Source of the DNA: Deltaproteobacteria bacterium
GTDB taxonomy: Bacteria; Myxococcota_A; Polyangia; Polyangiales; Polyangiaceae
Assembly: GCA_016218915.1 (NCBI GenBank)
Contig: JACRCQ010000071.1
Span: 104,591-168,590 of the forward strand
Length of the DNA: 64,000 bases
Reading direction: 5' to 3'
The translations under genes and the position numbers were made by a program. Below are positions 17,531 to 26,464 of the stretch, piece after piece. Position 1 is the stretch's first letter. Every line of letters starts with the position of its first letter. Below the pieces are notes generated by a model that saw only the letters and a program-made list of their open reading frames with translations, made no database searches and had not been told where the DNA came from.

Positions 17531-18321
17531 GTCCGCGTGCAGTGAGCCGACCCTGCCGTCGCGTCCCCACCGGGGCCTTCGCCACCGTGGCGATTGCCGC
17601 CGTTTCGCTGGGGATCGCCTGCTTCGACTTCAGCGGCTACTCGCTGCAAGGCTATGGGGCAGCCGGACCAGATGCAGACGTGCCGGATTCGGACCAGCCG
17701 TGCACGCCTCCGGTGGAAGGCGGGGAGTGCGGGACATTTCCGCAATGCGGATGCCTGCCGCTGCTGGCCTGTGACGTGAGCGACACGAGCGGACGCACGA
17801 AGTGCGTCGTGGATCAAGGGCGGAAGCTCGGCGCGCTGTGCGACGACCTGTTCTCCGGCTGCAGCCTCGGGCTGACGTGCGTGGACCAGACGTGCAAGAA
17901 GTTCTGCGTGAGCACGCGCAACTGCGAAAACGGAGGGGGATGCATCCAGGTGCGGTTCAAGAGCGGGAGCGCCTACCACGACATCCCGAACATGAAGGTC
18001 TGCACCGATCAATGCGACTTCATGCGCCCTGATCAGATCTGCGACGTCGGAGCCACGTGCGTTCCGGCGTTGCCCGTGCTCGGCGTGCAACCCGGCTACA
18101 GCGTGTGCAAGCTGTCCAAGGTCACCGAACCCAATTGCGAGCAGAGCGAGGATTGCTCGCCAGGCAAGGGCTGCGGCGAGGATCATCAATGCCACTCGTG
18201 GTGCAAGGCGAACCTTCCGCTCGCATGCCCGCCGCTGCAGAAGTGCAAGCCTTTCAAGGTCAACGACGTCTACGGCTACTACTACGTCGGCGAAGAGCCC
18301 TTCGGGCTGTGCATGCAGTGA
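17527..18321 (+). CDS. Cys-rich putative lipoprotein
   Basis: About 264 residues from a GTG at 17527 that overlaps the previous stop (GTGA). The N-terminal hydrophobic segment TVAIAAVSLGIAC gives a weak lipobox (GIAC). More than 20 cysteines follow, in patterns such as CGTFPQCGCLPLLACD and CSPGKGCGEDHQCHSWC, typical of disulfide-rich extracellular myxobacterial proteins. No catalytic motif was recognised. Secretion and outer-membrane anchoring are inferred. Confidence 0.7.
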   Translation: MSPRAVSRPCRRVPTGAFATVAIAAVSLGIACFDFSGYSLQGYGAAGPDADVPDSDQPCTPPVEGGECGTFPQCGCLPLLACDVSDTSGRTKCVVDQGRKLGALCDDLFSGCSLGLTCVDQTCKKFCVSTRNCENGGGCIQVRFKSGSAYHDIPNMKVCTDQCDFMRPDQICDVGATCVPALPVLGVQPGYSVCKLSKVTEPNCEQSEDCSPGKGCGEDHQCHSWCKANLPLACPPLQKCKPFKVNDVYGYYYVGEEPFGLCMQ

Positions 18322-18337
18322 GCGCGCTCAGGGCCGG

Positions 18338-20194
18338 TCAGTGCTTCTTGGGATCCGGCTTGTCGTTGGGATCGACCGTCCCCTCAGGCTCCAGCTCGTC
18401 GAGCCCTTCGGTCTCGTCGATGCCCTGCCCGGGCTCCGATGAGCTCGATGGCTCCGCCGATCCCGAAGTGCTCGGCGCCGGGGCGGCAGGCTGCGGCGCG
18501 GCAGGCAAGCCGATGCTCTCGAGCAGGGCGTCGAGCTCGGCCTTCGCCTTGTCGAACGCCTCTCGCGACTCCTTGGAGATCACGCGCTCGCCATCGAGCT
18601 TGAGCGACATCGGATCGATCCACTCGCCCTTCTTCTTGATGCCGAAGTGCAGGTGCGGTCCTGTGGAGCGCCCAGTGCTCCCCACGTAGCCGATGATCTG
18701 GAAGGTCTCGACCTTGTCGCCGAGCTTGAGGCCTGGCGCGTAGCGAGACTGGTGCATGTAGTACGACTCCATGTCGCCGGGATGCTTGAGGACGATCAGG
18801 TTGCCAGCAGGTCCGGACGGTCCGATGTGGCCCACGGTGCCGTAGTAGACCGCGTGGATCGGGGTACCAGTGGGTGCACCGAAGTCCGTGCCCAGATGCG
18901 GCTTGATGATCTTCAGGATCGGGTGCAGCCGCTTGGGATTGAACGGGCTCGTCATGGGCGCGCCTGGACAGGGCCGCCGCCAGCCACCTCGAAACGGCTC
19001 CTTGCCCTTCTGATCGAAGTATCCCCAGCGGTTGCCGTCGCGCACACGGTAGATCCGCAGCGGCTCGGCTCCGTCCTTGGCTGACACGTACTCGAGCGCC
19101 TCGACGTACTCGTAGGAAGCAAATCGCCCGAGCGCCGTCTGCTCCGAAACCACCACGCGAAGCGTCGCGCCCTTCTGCATGCCGTGCAGGTGCGCGCGAC
19201 CGTCCAGCGCCCGATCCACCACCTCCCCGATCGACTCGCGGAGCTTCGCGCGCTTCAGGTCGTTGGAGAGATCGTCGCCCACGCGCAGCCCGGCCAGGGT
19301 CCGGCGCGTGGCAATCTTCATGTCGAGCTTCTCGCCGACCAGACGCTGCTCCTCGTTCTCCTTGGCCTGGTAGATCTCCGTGGAGTTGACCTCGAGCTCA
19401 AAGGCCTTGATGCGGCCTGAGCCGCGCTCGACCGCCACGATGTACTTGCTGTTCTTGCCAGGATGGTCGAGCACCTTGAAGCTCTTGAGGGCGCTCAGCA
19501 CGCGGTAGATCTCCTTGCGGCTGATGTGCTTGCCTTCCAGGGTGTCCACCAGCGGATCGTGGCCGACCGTCCCTTCGATCACCCGCGTTCCCTCTTCATC
19601 CTTGAGCGCGGACACGCGCCAGGGCCCGGGAAGCCCCGGCTCCTCCTCGATCTCGGGCGCAGGCTCGACCGGCGCTGGCGGGGCAGACGAGCTGGCGCCT
19701 GCAGCGACCGTGGCTGGCGCCGACCCGGACGGCACCGTGCCTGGGGTCGGGTGAGGGCTGAATCGTTGAAGCAGGGCGAAGATTGCAAAAATGCCGGCCA
19801 GGCCGAACAGGGCACCGAACACGGCGGTCATGGAGGGAGACAGGACCGACGGGGTCGAGCGTCGCGGGCGGTGCTCTGGCACCGGAGGGGGAGATGCGCC
19901 CGGGTCGAGAAGCACCTCGCTGGCAGGCATGGGGGGAAACGTATGGGGACGCAGCGAAGGTTCGTCCGGGAGTCGGTCCGCAGAAGGACGAGCCGCGGCG
20001 GACTCGGTCTCCGGCAGGGCAGCAGGCGGTTCCACGCTCAGCTGCTCGACCGGAACCTCATCGTCTTCATCGGCCACGGATGGGTCGACGACCCGGCCGG
20101 CGAATCGAGGAGGAGGGGTCTCGGACACGCTTGTGGCGTTACCAGGGCCGGACGGTTCCAGCAACCTCGTGCTGGAAGCCGGTCGTTTGTCCAT
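18338..20194 (-). CDS. Membrane-anchored M23 metallopeptidase
   Basis: 618 residues. An acidic, Pro-rich cytoplasmic N-terminus (1-120) precedes one transmembrane helix (about 122-142, TAVFGALFGLAGIFAIFALL). A periplasmic region follows, then an M23/LytM domain at about residues 415-535. Zinc ligands are visible: H433 and D437 in HLGTDFG, and the HLHFG motif near residues 514-518. This is a peptidoglycan endopeptidase of the family that cuts peptide crosslinks. All active-site residues look present. The C-terminal tail is low complexity and acidic. It is divergent from the downstream TPR gene. Confidence 0.9.
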   Translation of the reverse strand: MDKRPASSTRLLEPSGPGNATSVSETPPPRFAGRVVDPSVADEDDEVPVEQLSVEPPAALPETESAAARPSADRLPDEPSLRPHTFPPMPASEVLLDPGASPPPVPEHRPRRSTPSVLSPSMTAVFGALFGLAGIFAIFALLQRFSPHPTPGTVPSGSAPATVAAGASSSAPPAPVEPAPEIEEEPGLPGPWRVSALKDEEGTRVIEGTVGHDPLVDTLEGKHISRKEIYRVLSALKSFKVLDHPGKNSKYIVAVERGSGRIKAFELEVNSTEIYQAKENEEQRLVGEKLDMKIATRRTLAGLRVGDDLSNDLKRAKLRESIGEVVDRALDGRAHLHGMQKGATLRVVVSEQTALGRFASYEYVEALEYVSAKDGAEPLRIYRVRDGNRWGYFDQKGKEPFRGGWRRPCPGAPMTSPFNPKRLHPILKIIKPHLGTDFGAPTGTPIHAVYYGTVGHIGPSGPAGNLIVLKHPGDMESYYMHQSRYAPGLKLGDKVETFQIIGYVGSTGRSTGPHLHFGIKKKGEWIDPMSLKLDGERVISKESREAFDKAKAELDALLESIGLPAAPQPAAPAPSTSGSAEPSSSSEPGQGIDETEGLDELEPEGTVDPNDKPDPKKH

Positions 20195-20295
20195 GGAGTC
20201 CGTTTCCGCCCCGCGGGCCCTGCGGACGGGCGAATGCTCGTCGCCCCAGCATCGGGGGATGACATCGCCCCAAGAATGCGGGAAAGATTCCGGCC

Positions 20296-21039
20296 ATGGA
20301 CGAGCGCGTCAAACATTTGCTGACCCAAGGTCGCGAGCACTACGAGAAGCGCGAGTTCGACAAGGCCGACAAGCTGCTCCGTGCGGTGGTGGAACAACAG
20401 AGCGGCTTTGCCGACGTGTACAACATGCTCGGCGTGATCGCCCATGAGCGCGGGCAGTTCGCCGAGGCCGAGAAGTTCTTCGAGCGGGCTACGCAGATCA
20501 ACCCGAACTACACCGAGGCGCTGCTCAACCTGGCGGTGACGTACAACGACCAGGCCAAGTACGAGGCCGCGCGGGCCATCTACCAGCAGATCCGATCGGC
20601 GCGCGAACGCTCCAAGGACCGGATCGACCCCTTTGCCAAGGGCAAGATCGCCAACATGCACGCGGCCGTCGCCTCCGCCTACGAAGAAGCCGGCCTGCCG
20701 GATGAGGCCATCCACGAGCTCGACCGCGCTGTGAGCCTGTGCCCCACCTTCGCGGATCTGCGCACCCGCCTCGGCGTGCTCTATCGCGACCGCGGCAACC
20801 TGCAGGCTGCCCGCGAGCAGTTCGAATCCGCGCGCACCGTCAACCCCCGCTTCGTGCAGGCTCGCGTCCTGCTCGGCATCACGCTGCTTTCGGCCAACGA
20901 GGTCGACGCTGCGCTCGCAGAGTGGCGCGCCGCGCTCGAGATCGACCCCACGAACAAGTCGGCCCAGATGTACGTGCGCATGGTGGAGAACTCGCGTCGA
21001 TCGATCCGTCCGCCAGCGCCGGAGCCTGACAAGAGCTGA
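20296..21039 (+). CDS. TPR repeat protein
   Basis: 247 residues, ATG at 20296. About six tetratricopeptide repeats cover most of the chain, for example EKREFDKADKLLRAVV, ERGQFAEAEKFFERATQINP and DRGNLQAAREQFESARTVNP. It has no signal peptide or other domain. It is probably a cytoplasmic scaffold; the partner is unknown. It is monocistronic as far as visible. Confidence 0.85.
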   Translation: MDERVKHLLTQGREHYEKREFDKADKLLRAVVEQQSGFADVYNMLGVIAHERGQFAEAEKFFERATQINPNYTEALLNLAVTYNDQAKYEAARAIYQQIRSARERSKDRIDPFAKGKIANMHAAVASAYEEAGLPDEAIHELDRAVSLCPTFADLRTRLGVLYRDRGNLQAAREQFESARTVNPRFVQARVLLGITLLSANEVDAALAEWRAALEIDPTNKSAQMYVRMVENSRRSIRPPAPEPDKS

Positions 21040-21052
21040 CGACGCACCTCGC

Positions 21053-21148
21053 CTATTCTTCGCTGGCGACGTCCGCGCCCAGATCCGAGAGCAACGCGGC
21101 CACGCCTCGCACTACGTCCATGGCCCGGAACGGCTCACGCCGGAACAT
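21053..21148 (-). CDS. Possible 31-residue small protein
   Basis: An ATG at 21148 overlaps the end of the upstream small gene, with a stop at 21053. The peptide ends in VRGVAALLSDLGADVASEE, which could form an amphipathic helix. Translational coupling is plausible, but nothing else supports expression. It could also be the frameshifted end of the upstream gene. Confidence 0.25.
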   Translation of the reverse strand: MFRREPFRAMDVVRGVAALLSDLGADVASEE

Positions 21149-21356
21149 CGATTGCGCTCCCGAACCGCTGAATGAGACCGCGCAGGAATGCTGCTTCCTC
21201 ATGGGACAGATCGGCGGTCACGCCCCGGTGCCGCCATCCACGCTCGTAGCGCTGGAGCATCTGGTATGGGGTCAGCTCCCGCCAGTGTGCGTCAAACCAG
21301 GACAGGCTCTGCAGAAAGGGCAGCTCCGCCGGCACATCGAGTGTTGTGGCGGTCAT
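21135..21356 (-). CDS. Small hypothetical protein downstream of lipB
   Basis: About 73 residues from the ATG at 21356; an ATG at 21368 would give 77. The sequence is rich in aromatic and charged residues (LSWFDAHWRELTPYQMLQRY) and has protein-like composition, with no recognised motif. It lies 38 bp after lipB on the same strand and is probably co-transcribed with it. Function unknown. Confidence 0.55.
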   Translation of the reverse strand: MTATTLDVPAELPFLQSLSWFDAHWRELTPYQMLQRYERGWRHRGVTADLSHEEAAFLRGLIQRFGSAIDVPA

Positions 21357-21394
21357 GTCGGAAAGCATACCAGCAACGGGTCTTACACGCTGGC

Positions 21395-22144
21395 TCAAAC
21401 CCCGAGCGCTGCAGGCAGATCCTCGTCCGCCACGGTCACGGCCTCGAACCGCTCGAGCTTCGCTCCGATCTGCGCGCACAACAGCTCCGCCGCAGGAAGC
21501 GCCAGCTGCTCGGGCCCGGGGCTCTCGCCGATCAGCGCGCGCAGCGAAGTGACGCCGTACTCCCGGATCCCGCAAGGCACGATCAGGCCGAACGCATCCA
21601 CGTCGGTCTGCGCGTTGAACGCAAACCCATGCATGGTCACCCACTTGGAGATCCGCACGCCCACGGCACCGAGCTTGGCCGGATCGCGCGCAAGCTCTTC
21701 GCCCGGCCACTGCTTCATTGATGCACGGTCCACCCACACGCCGACGTGACGCTCGATCCTGCCTGCGCTCACCCCTTGGGTGGCAGCGAGCTGGATCATG
21801 ACCTCGAGCAGGTCGCGCACGTAGCGACGTACGTCGCAGCGATCCGGCGCAAGCGAAATGATCGGGTATCCGACGAGCTGGCCAGGGCCGTGGTACGTCA
21901 CGTCGCCCCCACGACCCGTCGCACACAGCTCGATGCCGCGTGCCGCCAGCGCCTCGGCCGAGGCCAGCACGTTCTCCTCCTTCGCGCTCTTGCCGAGCGT
22001 GATCACGGCTTCGTGCTCGAGCAGCAGCAGCACGTCACCCACCGTGTCCAGCTTGCGTGCCTCGTGCAATGCCTGCTGGAGTCGATGCACGGGCTCGTAG
22101 CGTCGACGGCCCAGCCAGACGGCGCGGACGTTGCGATCGGTCAT
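21395..22144 (-). CDS. lipB: Octanoyl-[ACP]:protein octanoyltransferase
   Basis: 249 residues. It transfers octanoyl from ACP to lipoyl domains of 2-oxoacid dehydrogenases and GcvH, the first step of endogenous lipoate synthesis. The signature RGGDVTYHGPGQLVGYP is at residues 78-94, the conserved Lys157 is in PAKLGAVGVR, and the catalytic Cys191 is in GLIVPCGI. Length and order of motifs match the family. lipA is not in the window. It follows the HD-GYP gene by 4 bases, so the two are likely co-transcribed. Confidence 0.94.
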   Translation of the reverse strand: MTDRNVRAVWLGRRRYEPVHRLQQALHEARKLDTVGDVLLLLEHEAVITLGKSAKEENVLASAEALAARGIELCATGRGGDVTYHGPGQLVGYPIISLAPDRCDVRRYVRDLLEVMIQLAATQGVSAGRIERHVGVWVDRASMKQWPGEELARDPAKLGAVGVRISKWVTMHGFAFNAQTDVDAFGLIVPCGIREYGVTSLRALIGESPGPEQLALPAAELLCAQIGAKLERFEAVTVADEDLPAALGV

Positions 22145-22148
22145 GCGA

Positions 22149-23642
22149 TTACTCTGGGACGATGATGCCGTTGGCCCTGCGTGTCTCGCGCAGCTCGTCG
22201 ATCCCCTCGGCGAATGCGCTCGCCACCTCGGGGTCGAACTGCGTGCCGCTGCACCGCTCGATCTCGCCCAGGGCGATCTCGTGGGGGAGCGCGCGGCGGT
22301 ATGCGCGGTTGCTCGTCATGGCGTCGTAGGCGTCACCCACCGCGATGATCCTCGCCATCAGCGGGATCTCGGTTCCCTTGATGCCCGCAGGGTAGCCGCG
22401 TCCGTCCCAGCGCTCGTGGTGCGAGTGCACCCCAGGCATCAGCGGGTGAAGGAACTTGATGGGCTCGATGATGTCGCGGCCGTACTGCGGATGCTTCTTG
22501 AAGACTTCGTACTCTTCCTGGCTGAGCTTGCCGGGCTTGTTGAGGTTCAGCACGCAGCCGATCTTGCCGATGTCGTGCATGAGCGCGGACTGGCGGACCA
22601 CGTCGACGACGTCTTCGGCCAGCCCCAGCTTTTTGGCCAGGAAAGTGGAATACACCGCCACGCGGTCCGAATGGCCGGAGGTGTAGCGATCCATCTTGTC
22701 GATCGCCTTGGCGAGACCTTCGATGGTCTGCTGGAACGTGGCCTGGAGATCCTCGTACAGGCGCGCGTTTTCGATGGCCGCCGCTGCCCTCGCGCCGATG
22801 ATCGACAAGAGCTTGCGATGCCCTTCGTCGAACCGACGCCCCTTGGTGAACGAAGCCAGCGCGATCCAGCCGAGCAGACGTCGCTTGAACTTCAGAGGCA
22901 CGGCGATGAAGCTGTTCAACGGCAGGCCTGGCTGCTGTGCGAAGAATCGGCACCCGTTGGCCCCCTGCTCCACGAGGGTCTGATCCTGCTTGAGGTGCGC
23001 CGAGATCGCCGCAGAGTCGATCCCGCCCACGGCCTCGGCCCCTTCGAGAGAGGTTCGGACCACGTGCTGACGCTCGAAGAACCCGCCCTCGCCGTCATCC
23101 AGCCAGGTGCTGACCAGATCGGCTCGGATCTCCTGCAGTGCCGACTCGCAGACCGTGGCGAGCACCTCCTCGAGCGACAAGCTCGCAGCGATCGCCTCGC
23201 TGACCCTGTAGAGCGAGACCGCCTCCTTGAGCCGCATGTTCTCGGCCGTGAGGCGCTGCTTCTCGATGCCGCGCTGGACGATGTGGATGACCTCTTCGAC
23301 CTTGAAGGGCTTCAGGACGTAGTCGTAGGCCCCGCGCTTCATCGCATCGATGGCGGTTTCGACCGTGCCGAAGCCGGTCATGATGACGGTCAGGACCGAC
23401 GGGTCGGCTCTGGCCACCTCTTCGAGCAGCTCGATGCCACCCATGCGGGGCATCTTCAGATCGCTGATGATGAGGTCGTACCGGGTCTGGGCGATCTCCT
23501 GCAGCGCGGCAACGCCGTCTTGCGCCGTACGTACGACATACCCTTCCATGCCGAGGAAGTCGGCAAGGATGTCTCGAATGAACTTCTCATCATCGACGAT
23601 GAGAACGCGCGGGCGATCTTCAAGGTCGGGCGTTTGCTGCAT
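22149..23642 (-). CDS. Response regulator: receiver-GAF-HD-GYP
   Basis: 497 residues in three domains. The receiver (about 10-125) has acidic pair D17/D18, phosphoacceptor D61 (IISDLKMP), T89 and K111, all intact. The GAF domain is at about 150-290. The HD-GYP domain (about 300-490) has HSDRV, LMHDIGK, KKHPQYG, HSHHERWDGRGYP and GDAYDAMTS. The expected activity is phosphorylation-controlled hydrolysis of cyclic di-GMP, or of cGAMP in some delta-proteobacterial relatives. Its cognate kinase is not adjacent. Confidence 0.92.
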   Translation of the reverse strand: MQQTPDLEDRPRVLIVDDEKFIRDILADFLGMEGYVVRTAQDGVAALQEIAQTRYDLIISDLKMPRMGGIELLEEVARADPSVLTVIMTGFGTVETAIDAMKRGAYDYVLKPFKVEEVIHIVQRGIEKQRLTAENMRLKEAVSLYRVSEAIAASLSLEEVLATVCESALQEIRADLVSTWLDDGEGGFFERQHVVRTSLEGAEAVGGIDSAAISAHLKQDQTLVEQGANGCRFFAQQPGLPLNSFIAVPLKFKRRLLGWIALASFTKGRRFDEGHRKLLSIIGARAAAAIENARLYEDLQATFQQTIEGLAKAIDKMDRYTSGHSDRVAVYSTFLAKKLGLAEDVVDVVRQSALMHDIGKIGCVLNLNKPGKLSQEEYEVFKKHPQYGRDIIEPIKFLHPLMPGVHSHHERWDGRGYPAGIKGTEIPLMARIIAVGDAYDAMTSNRAYRRALPHEIALGEIERCSGTQFDPEVASAFAEGIDELRETRRANGIIVPE

Positions 23643-23659
23643 GTGCGGACCTGGTGCAC

Positions 23660-25669
23660 CTACTGGGGATCGTCCTGGTCTTCACGGCTCGAAGGCGGGA
23701 CGCTCTGGCCAGCATCCGCGGGCACGAAGCTGTCGCGCCCCTTGTCAGGGGCGGGAGGTATGGAAGAGTAGCCTCGGGTTCCCAGCGCATGCTTGTGCGC
23801 AAGGAATAGCAGCGTTGGCGACCCGCCGCTACGGTGCAGGGTCGTGCGCAGGTCCGGAGCGAGGCTGGACTCGATAACCAGCCTGTATCCCGTGGTCGGA
23901 TGCGTGAGTTCGAGCCGCACGCAGTGCTGGAATGTCCTATCCAGGCCGTGCTTCTCCTCGAAAAATCGGTTGGTCGGCCCGTGCCCGTAGCGCTGGTCGC
24001 CCAGCACCGGATGCCCGATGGCCGCAAGATGACGCCGGATCTGATGCGGATGGGCCTGCTCGGGCACCACGCGCAGGATCGAGTGTCCGGCAAAAACGGC
24101 CAGACGGCGGTAGCGGGTGCGCGCCTGAACCATCCGCCCCTGCTCTCGCAGCTCTCGCGTAATGCTCCCCTTGCCCGGCGTGATCCCTCGACAGCCAACC
24201 ACGAAGATCACCCGCGCCGACGGATCGTTCATCGCGTCCGCCCACCGGGCTGCATGCCCTGCGGACTTCGCCACCAGACATACGCCCGATCCCCCCACGT
24301 CCAGCCGTCGCACCGGCACGCATCCCGACGTCCCCTCGAGCGTCCTGACCCGTGCCAGCAGCGAGCTCATGTGCTCCGCCTGCGGCGTCGTCGGCTCGTG
24401 CGGCGCCTTGTCGACCGCCACAATCTCCTCGTCCTCGTACAGGACCGCGGGCGCTGGCACTGGCTCAGGCTTGAGCCAAGCGAAGGTCTCGACCTCCTCG
24501 GTCTGCGGGATCATGTCGAACGGCACCAGTCTCGACGGCGCATATCCGAGCCTTCGCAGGTGGTCCAGATCGCGTGCCAGCGTGTCAGGATCGCACGACA
24601 CGTAGGCCACGCCGCGGGGCGCGGCGCGCGCAATCAGCTCCCGGACCTCGCATGCCAGGCCTCGACGCGGCGGGTTGACCACCACGACATCGTAGGTGCC
24701 AGGGGTGACCACGAACTGACGTCCCGCGGCAAACGCATCCCCGCAGCAAACGCGGAAGCGCGACGCGAGCGCCTGCTCCTCGGACGCCTTGGCCGCAGCC
24801 TGCGCAGCAGGGCCGAACGACTCGACCATGTCCACGCGAGCACCCGCATGCGCGAGATCCAGCCCGATCGAGCCCGAGCCGCCGTACAGCTCGAGCACGC
24901 GCACCGGCTCGATCGCTCCGAGCTCTCCCTGGATCTGCTCGGCCAGAAGATCGTGCATCCGTGCCGCTTGCCCTCGATGAACCTGCGCGAACGTTCCAAA
25001 CGTGGCGTAGTGATACGCGCGCCCCATCCGATCGCGAACGCTCGCCTCTCCGGCCAGGTGCATCATCTCCTGGCCGAGCACCCGAGGGCTGTCCACATCT
25101 CGAAGGCTGCACGCGACGCCGCACACGATCGGCACGTCGCGCAGCAGCTCCTTGGCGATCACCACCAGATGATCGCGCGGCGGAGCCAGATCGCGACGCA
25201 GCACCAGCGTGAGCAGCACGCGTGGCTCGGCATCCGCTTGCACTTCGCGCAAGTCCACGGCCAGCAGCACGAGCCCTGGAGTGAGCGCGAGACGACCGGC
25301 GGCAAGACGCTCGCGCAGCGCCTGGGTTGCCTGAAGGATCGCGGGCGACAACACCTGGCAGCCCGGAATGTCCACCACCTCGTGCGCCGTGTCCTTGGCA
25401 TACAGCCCGATCGCCCCGCCCTCGCCCACAACGAGCTTCGCGCGCGTTCGGTAGCCCTTGGCGGGGTTCGCTGGACGCGGCGCCTGCGTCTGCGCGCCCT
25501 GCAGCAGAGGATAGGTGTCGACCGCGGCCTGTACGCGCTGCTGCTTGGCTTCCAGCTGCTGCTCGTAGGGCTGCGCCATGGCCGTGCACGCACCACACCG
25601 CTCCAGGTGGCTACAGCTCACGCCGCAACCACTCCCCGCTCCCTCCAGGCGTGTCATGTCTGCCGCCAT
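23660..25669 (-). CDS. Fused RNA m5U methyltransferase and RluA-type pseudouridine synthase
   Basis: About 669 residues from the ATG at 25669; an ATG at 25657 and an upstream TTG are alternatives. Residues 1-420 are a TrmA/RlmD-type methyltransferase: iron-sulfur cysteines near residues 14-27 (CGVSCSHLERCGAC), SAM-binding VLELYGGSGSIGLDLA, VVNPPRRGL and the catalytic-Cys motif VSCDPDTLARDL. Residues 430-620 form an RluA-type pseudouridine synthase with catalytic-Asp motif VRRLDVGGSGV and the C-terminal motif HQIRRHLAAIGHPVLGDQRYG. The last 45 residues are low complexity. One chain thus carries two uridine-modifying activities on rRNA or tRNA. The exact targets are unknown. Confidence 0.85.
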   Translation of the reverse strand: MAADMTRLEGAGSGCGVSCSHLERCGACTAMAQPYEQQLEAKQQRVQAAVDTYPLLQGAQTQAPRPANPAKGYRTRAKLVVGEGGAIGLYAKDTAHEVVDIPGCQVLSPAILQATQALRERLAAGRLALTPGLVLLAVDLREVQADAEPRVLLTLVLRRDLAPPRDHLVVIAKELLRDVPIVCGVACSLRDVDSPRVLGQEMMHLAGEASVRDRMGRAYHYATFGTFAQVHRGQAARMHDLLAEQIQGELGAIEPVRVLELYGGSGSIGLDLAHAGARVDMVESFGPAAQAAAKASEEQALASRFRVCCGDAFAAGRQFVVTPGTYDVVVVNPPRRGLACEVRELIARAAPRGVAYVSCDPDTLARDLDHLRRLGYAPSRLVPFDMIPQTEEVETFAWLKPEPVPAPAVLYEDEEIVAVDKAPHEPTTPQAEHMSSLLARVRTLEGTSGCVPVRRLDVGGSGVCLVAKSAGHAARWADAMNDPSARVIFVVGCRGITPGKGSITRELREQGRMVQARTRYRRLAVFAGHSILRVVPEQAHPHQIRRHLAAIGHPVLGDQRYGHGPTNRFFEEKHGLDRTFQHCVRLELTHPTTGYRLVIESSLAPDLRTTLHRSGGSPTLLFLAHKHALGTRGYSSIPPAPDKGRDSFVPADAGQSVPPSSREDQDDPQ

Positions 25670-25732
25670 CGGACCCCACCAGCCTACCACGCGTGTGGGT
25701 CCACCATACGTCCTGGCGAGTGCTGCCCGCAA

Positions 25733-26359
25733 TCATCCTGTCTGTCGCGCGTTCGCGGTCGGGTCGTCGCCATGCCGACGCGCACCACCCCCAAGGACCG
25801 TTTGCGCAGCTCGATGATCGCGCAAATAGACCAGATTCAACCCGTTGATCAGCGCGTGCGCCACCAGCGGCCCTGCCAGGGAGCCGGTCGCCCAGTACAT
25901 CGCCCCCAACGCAAGCCCCACCATCCCTGCCCAGCTCATCCAGACCCATCGGCTCGAGCCCCGAACCTGATGAAGCACACCAAAAATGATGGCCTGCGCC
26001 CACACGCCGATCAGCGGCGCAAGCAGCGATCGGAACAACAGCTCTTCGCCAAGGCTCGACAACGCCGCAACCACTGCCGCGGTCCTCGTCGTCATCCCCG
26101 CTGCGACCGGCGCAAGCTCCATGTGGAGCTTTCGGGCCCAAGCCCAGCGCTGGACTGCGAATCGCGAGGAGATCACGACCGCACCGCCGAAGACCAGCCC
26201 TGACGCTGCGGACAGCGCGTGCTTGTCGATCGCGCCGAGCGCAAACCGCGGGGCCGGGTGCACCAAGGGGTTGCCTCCATGCAGGAGCACGGACAGCGCA
26301 GCACCAACGAGCGCGAGCAGCGCGTACGCCAATGCAACGAGCCCCCAATGGATTCTCAC
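25733..26359 (-). CDS. CPBP (CAAX-type) intramembrane metalloprotease
   Basis: 208 residues from a GTG at 26359. There are several transmembrane helices. The family motifs are present in order: EELLFR (Glu-Glu...Arg), FGVLHQ (His) and HALINGLN (His/Asn). These proteins are membrane-embedded metalloproteases related to type II CAAX prenyl endopeptidases; bacterial roles include peptide export and immunity. It lies about 60 bp upstream of the fused RNA-modification gene on the same strand, with no functional link obvious. Confidence 0.85.
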   Translation of the reverse strand: MRIHWGLVALAYALLALVGAALSVLLHGGNPLVHPAPRFALGAIDKHALSAASGLVFGGAVVISSRFAVQRWAWARKLHMELAPVAAGMTTRTAAVVAALSSLGEELLFRSLLAPLIGVWAQAIIFGVLHQVRGSSRWVWMSWAGMVGLALGAMYWATGSLAGPLVAHALINGLNLVYLRDHRAAQTVLGGGARRHGDDPTANARQTG

Positions 26360-26464
26360 GCACGGACTATCGCATGAACCCGCTCAGCGCGCACAAAGCG
26401 CCTGGCGCTCCCCTCGGGACCTGTGACCACGCGCTCCAGCGCAGGATTCCGCGGCAGGCGACGT

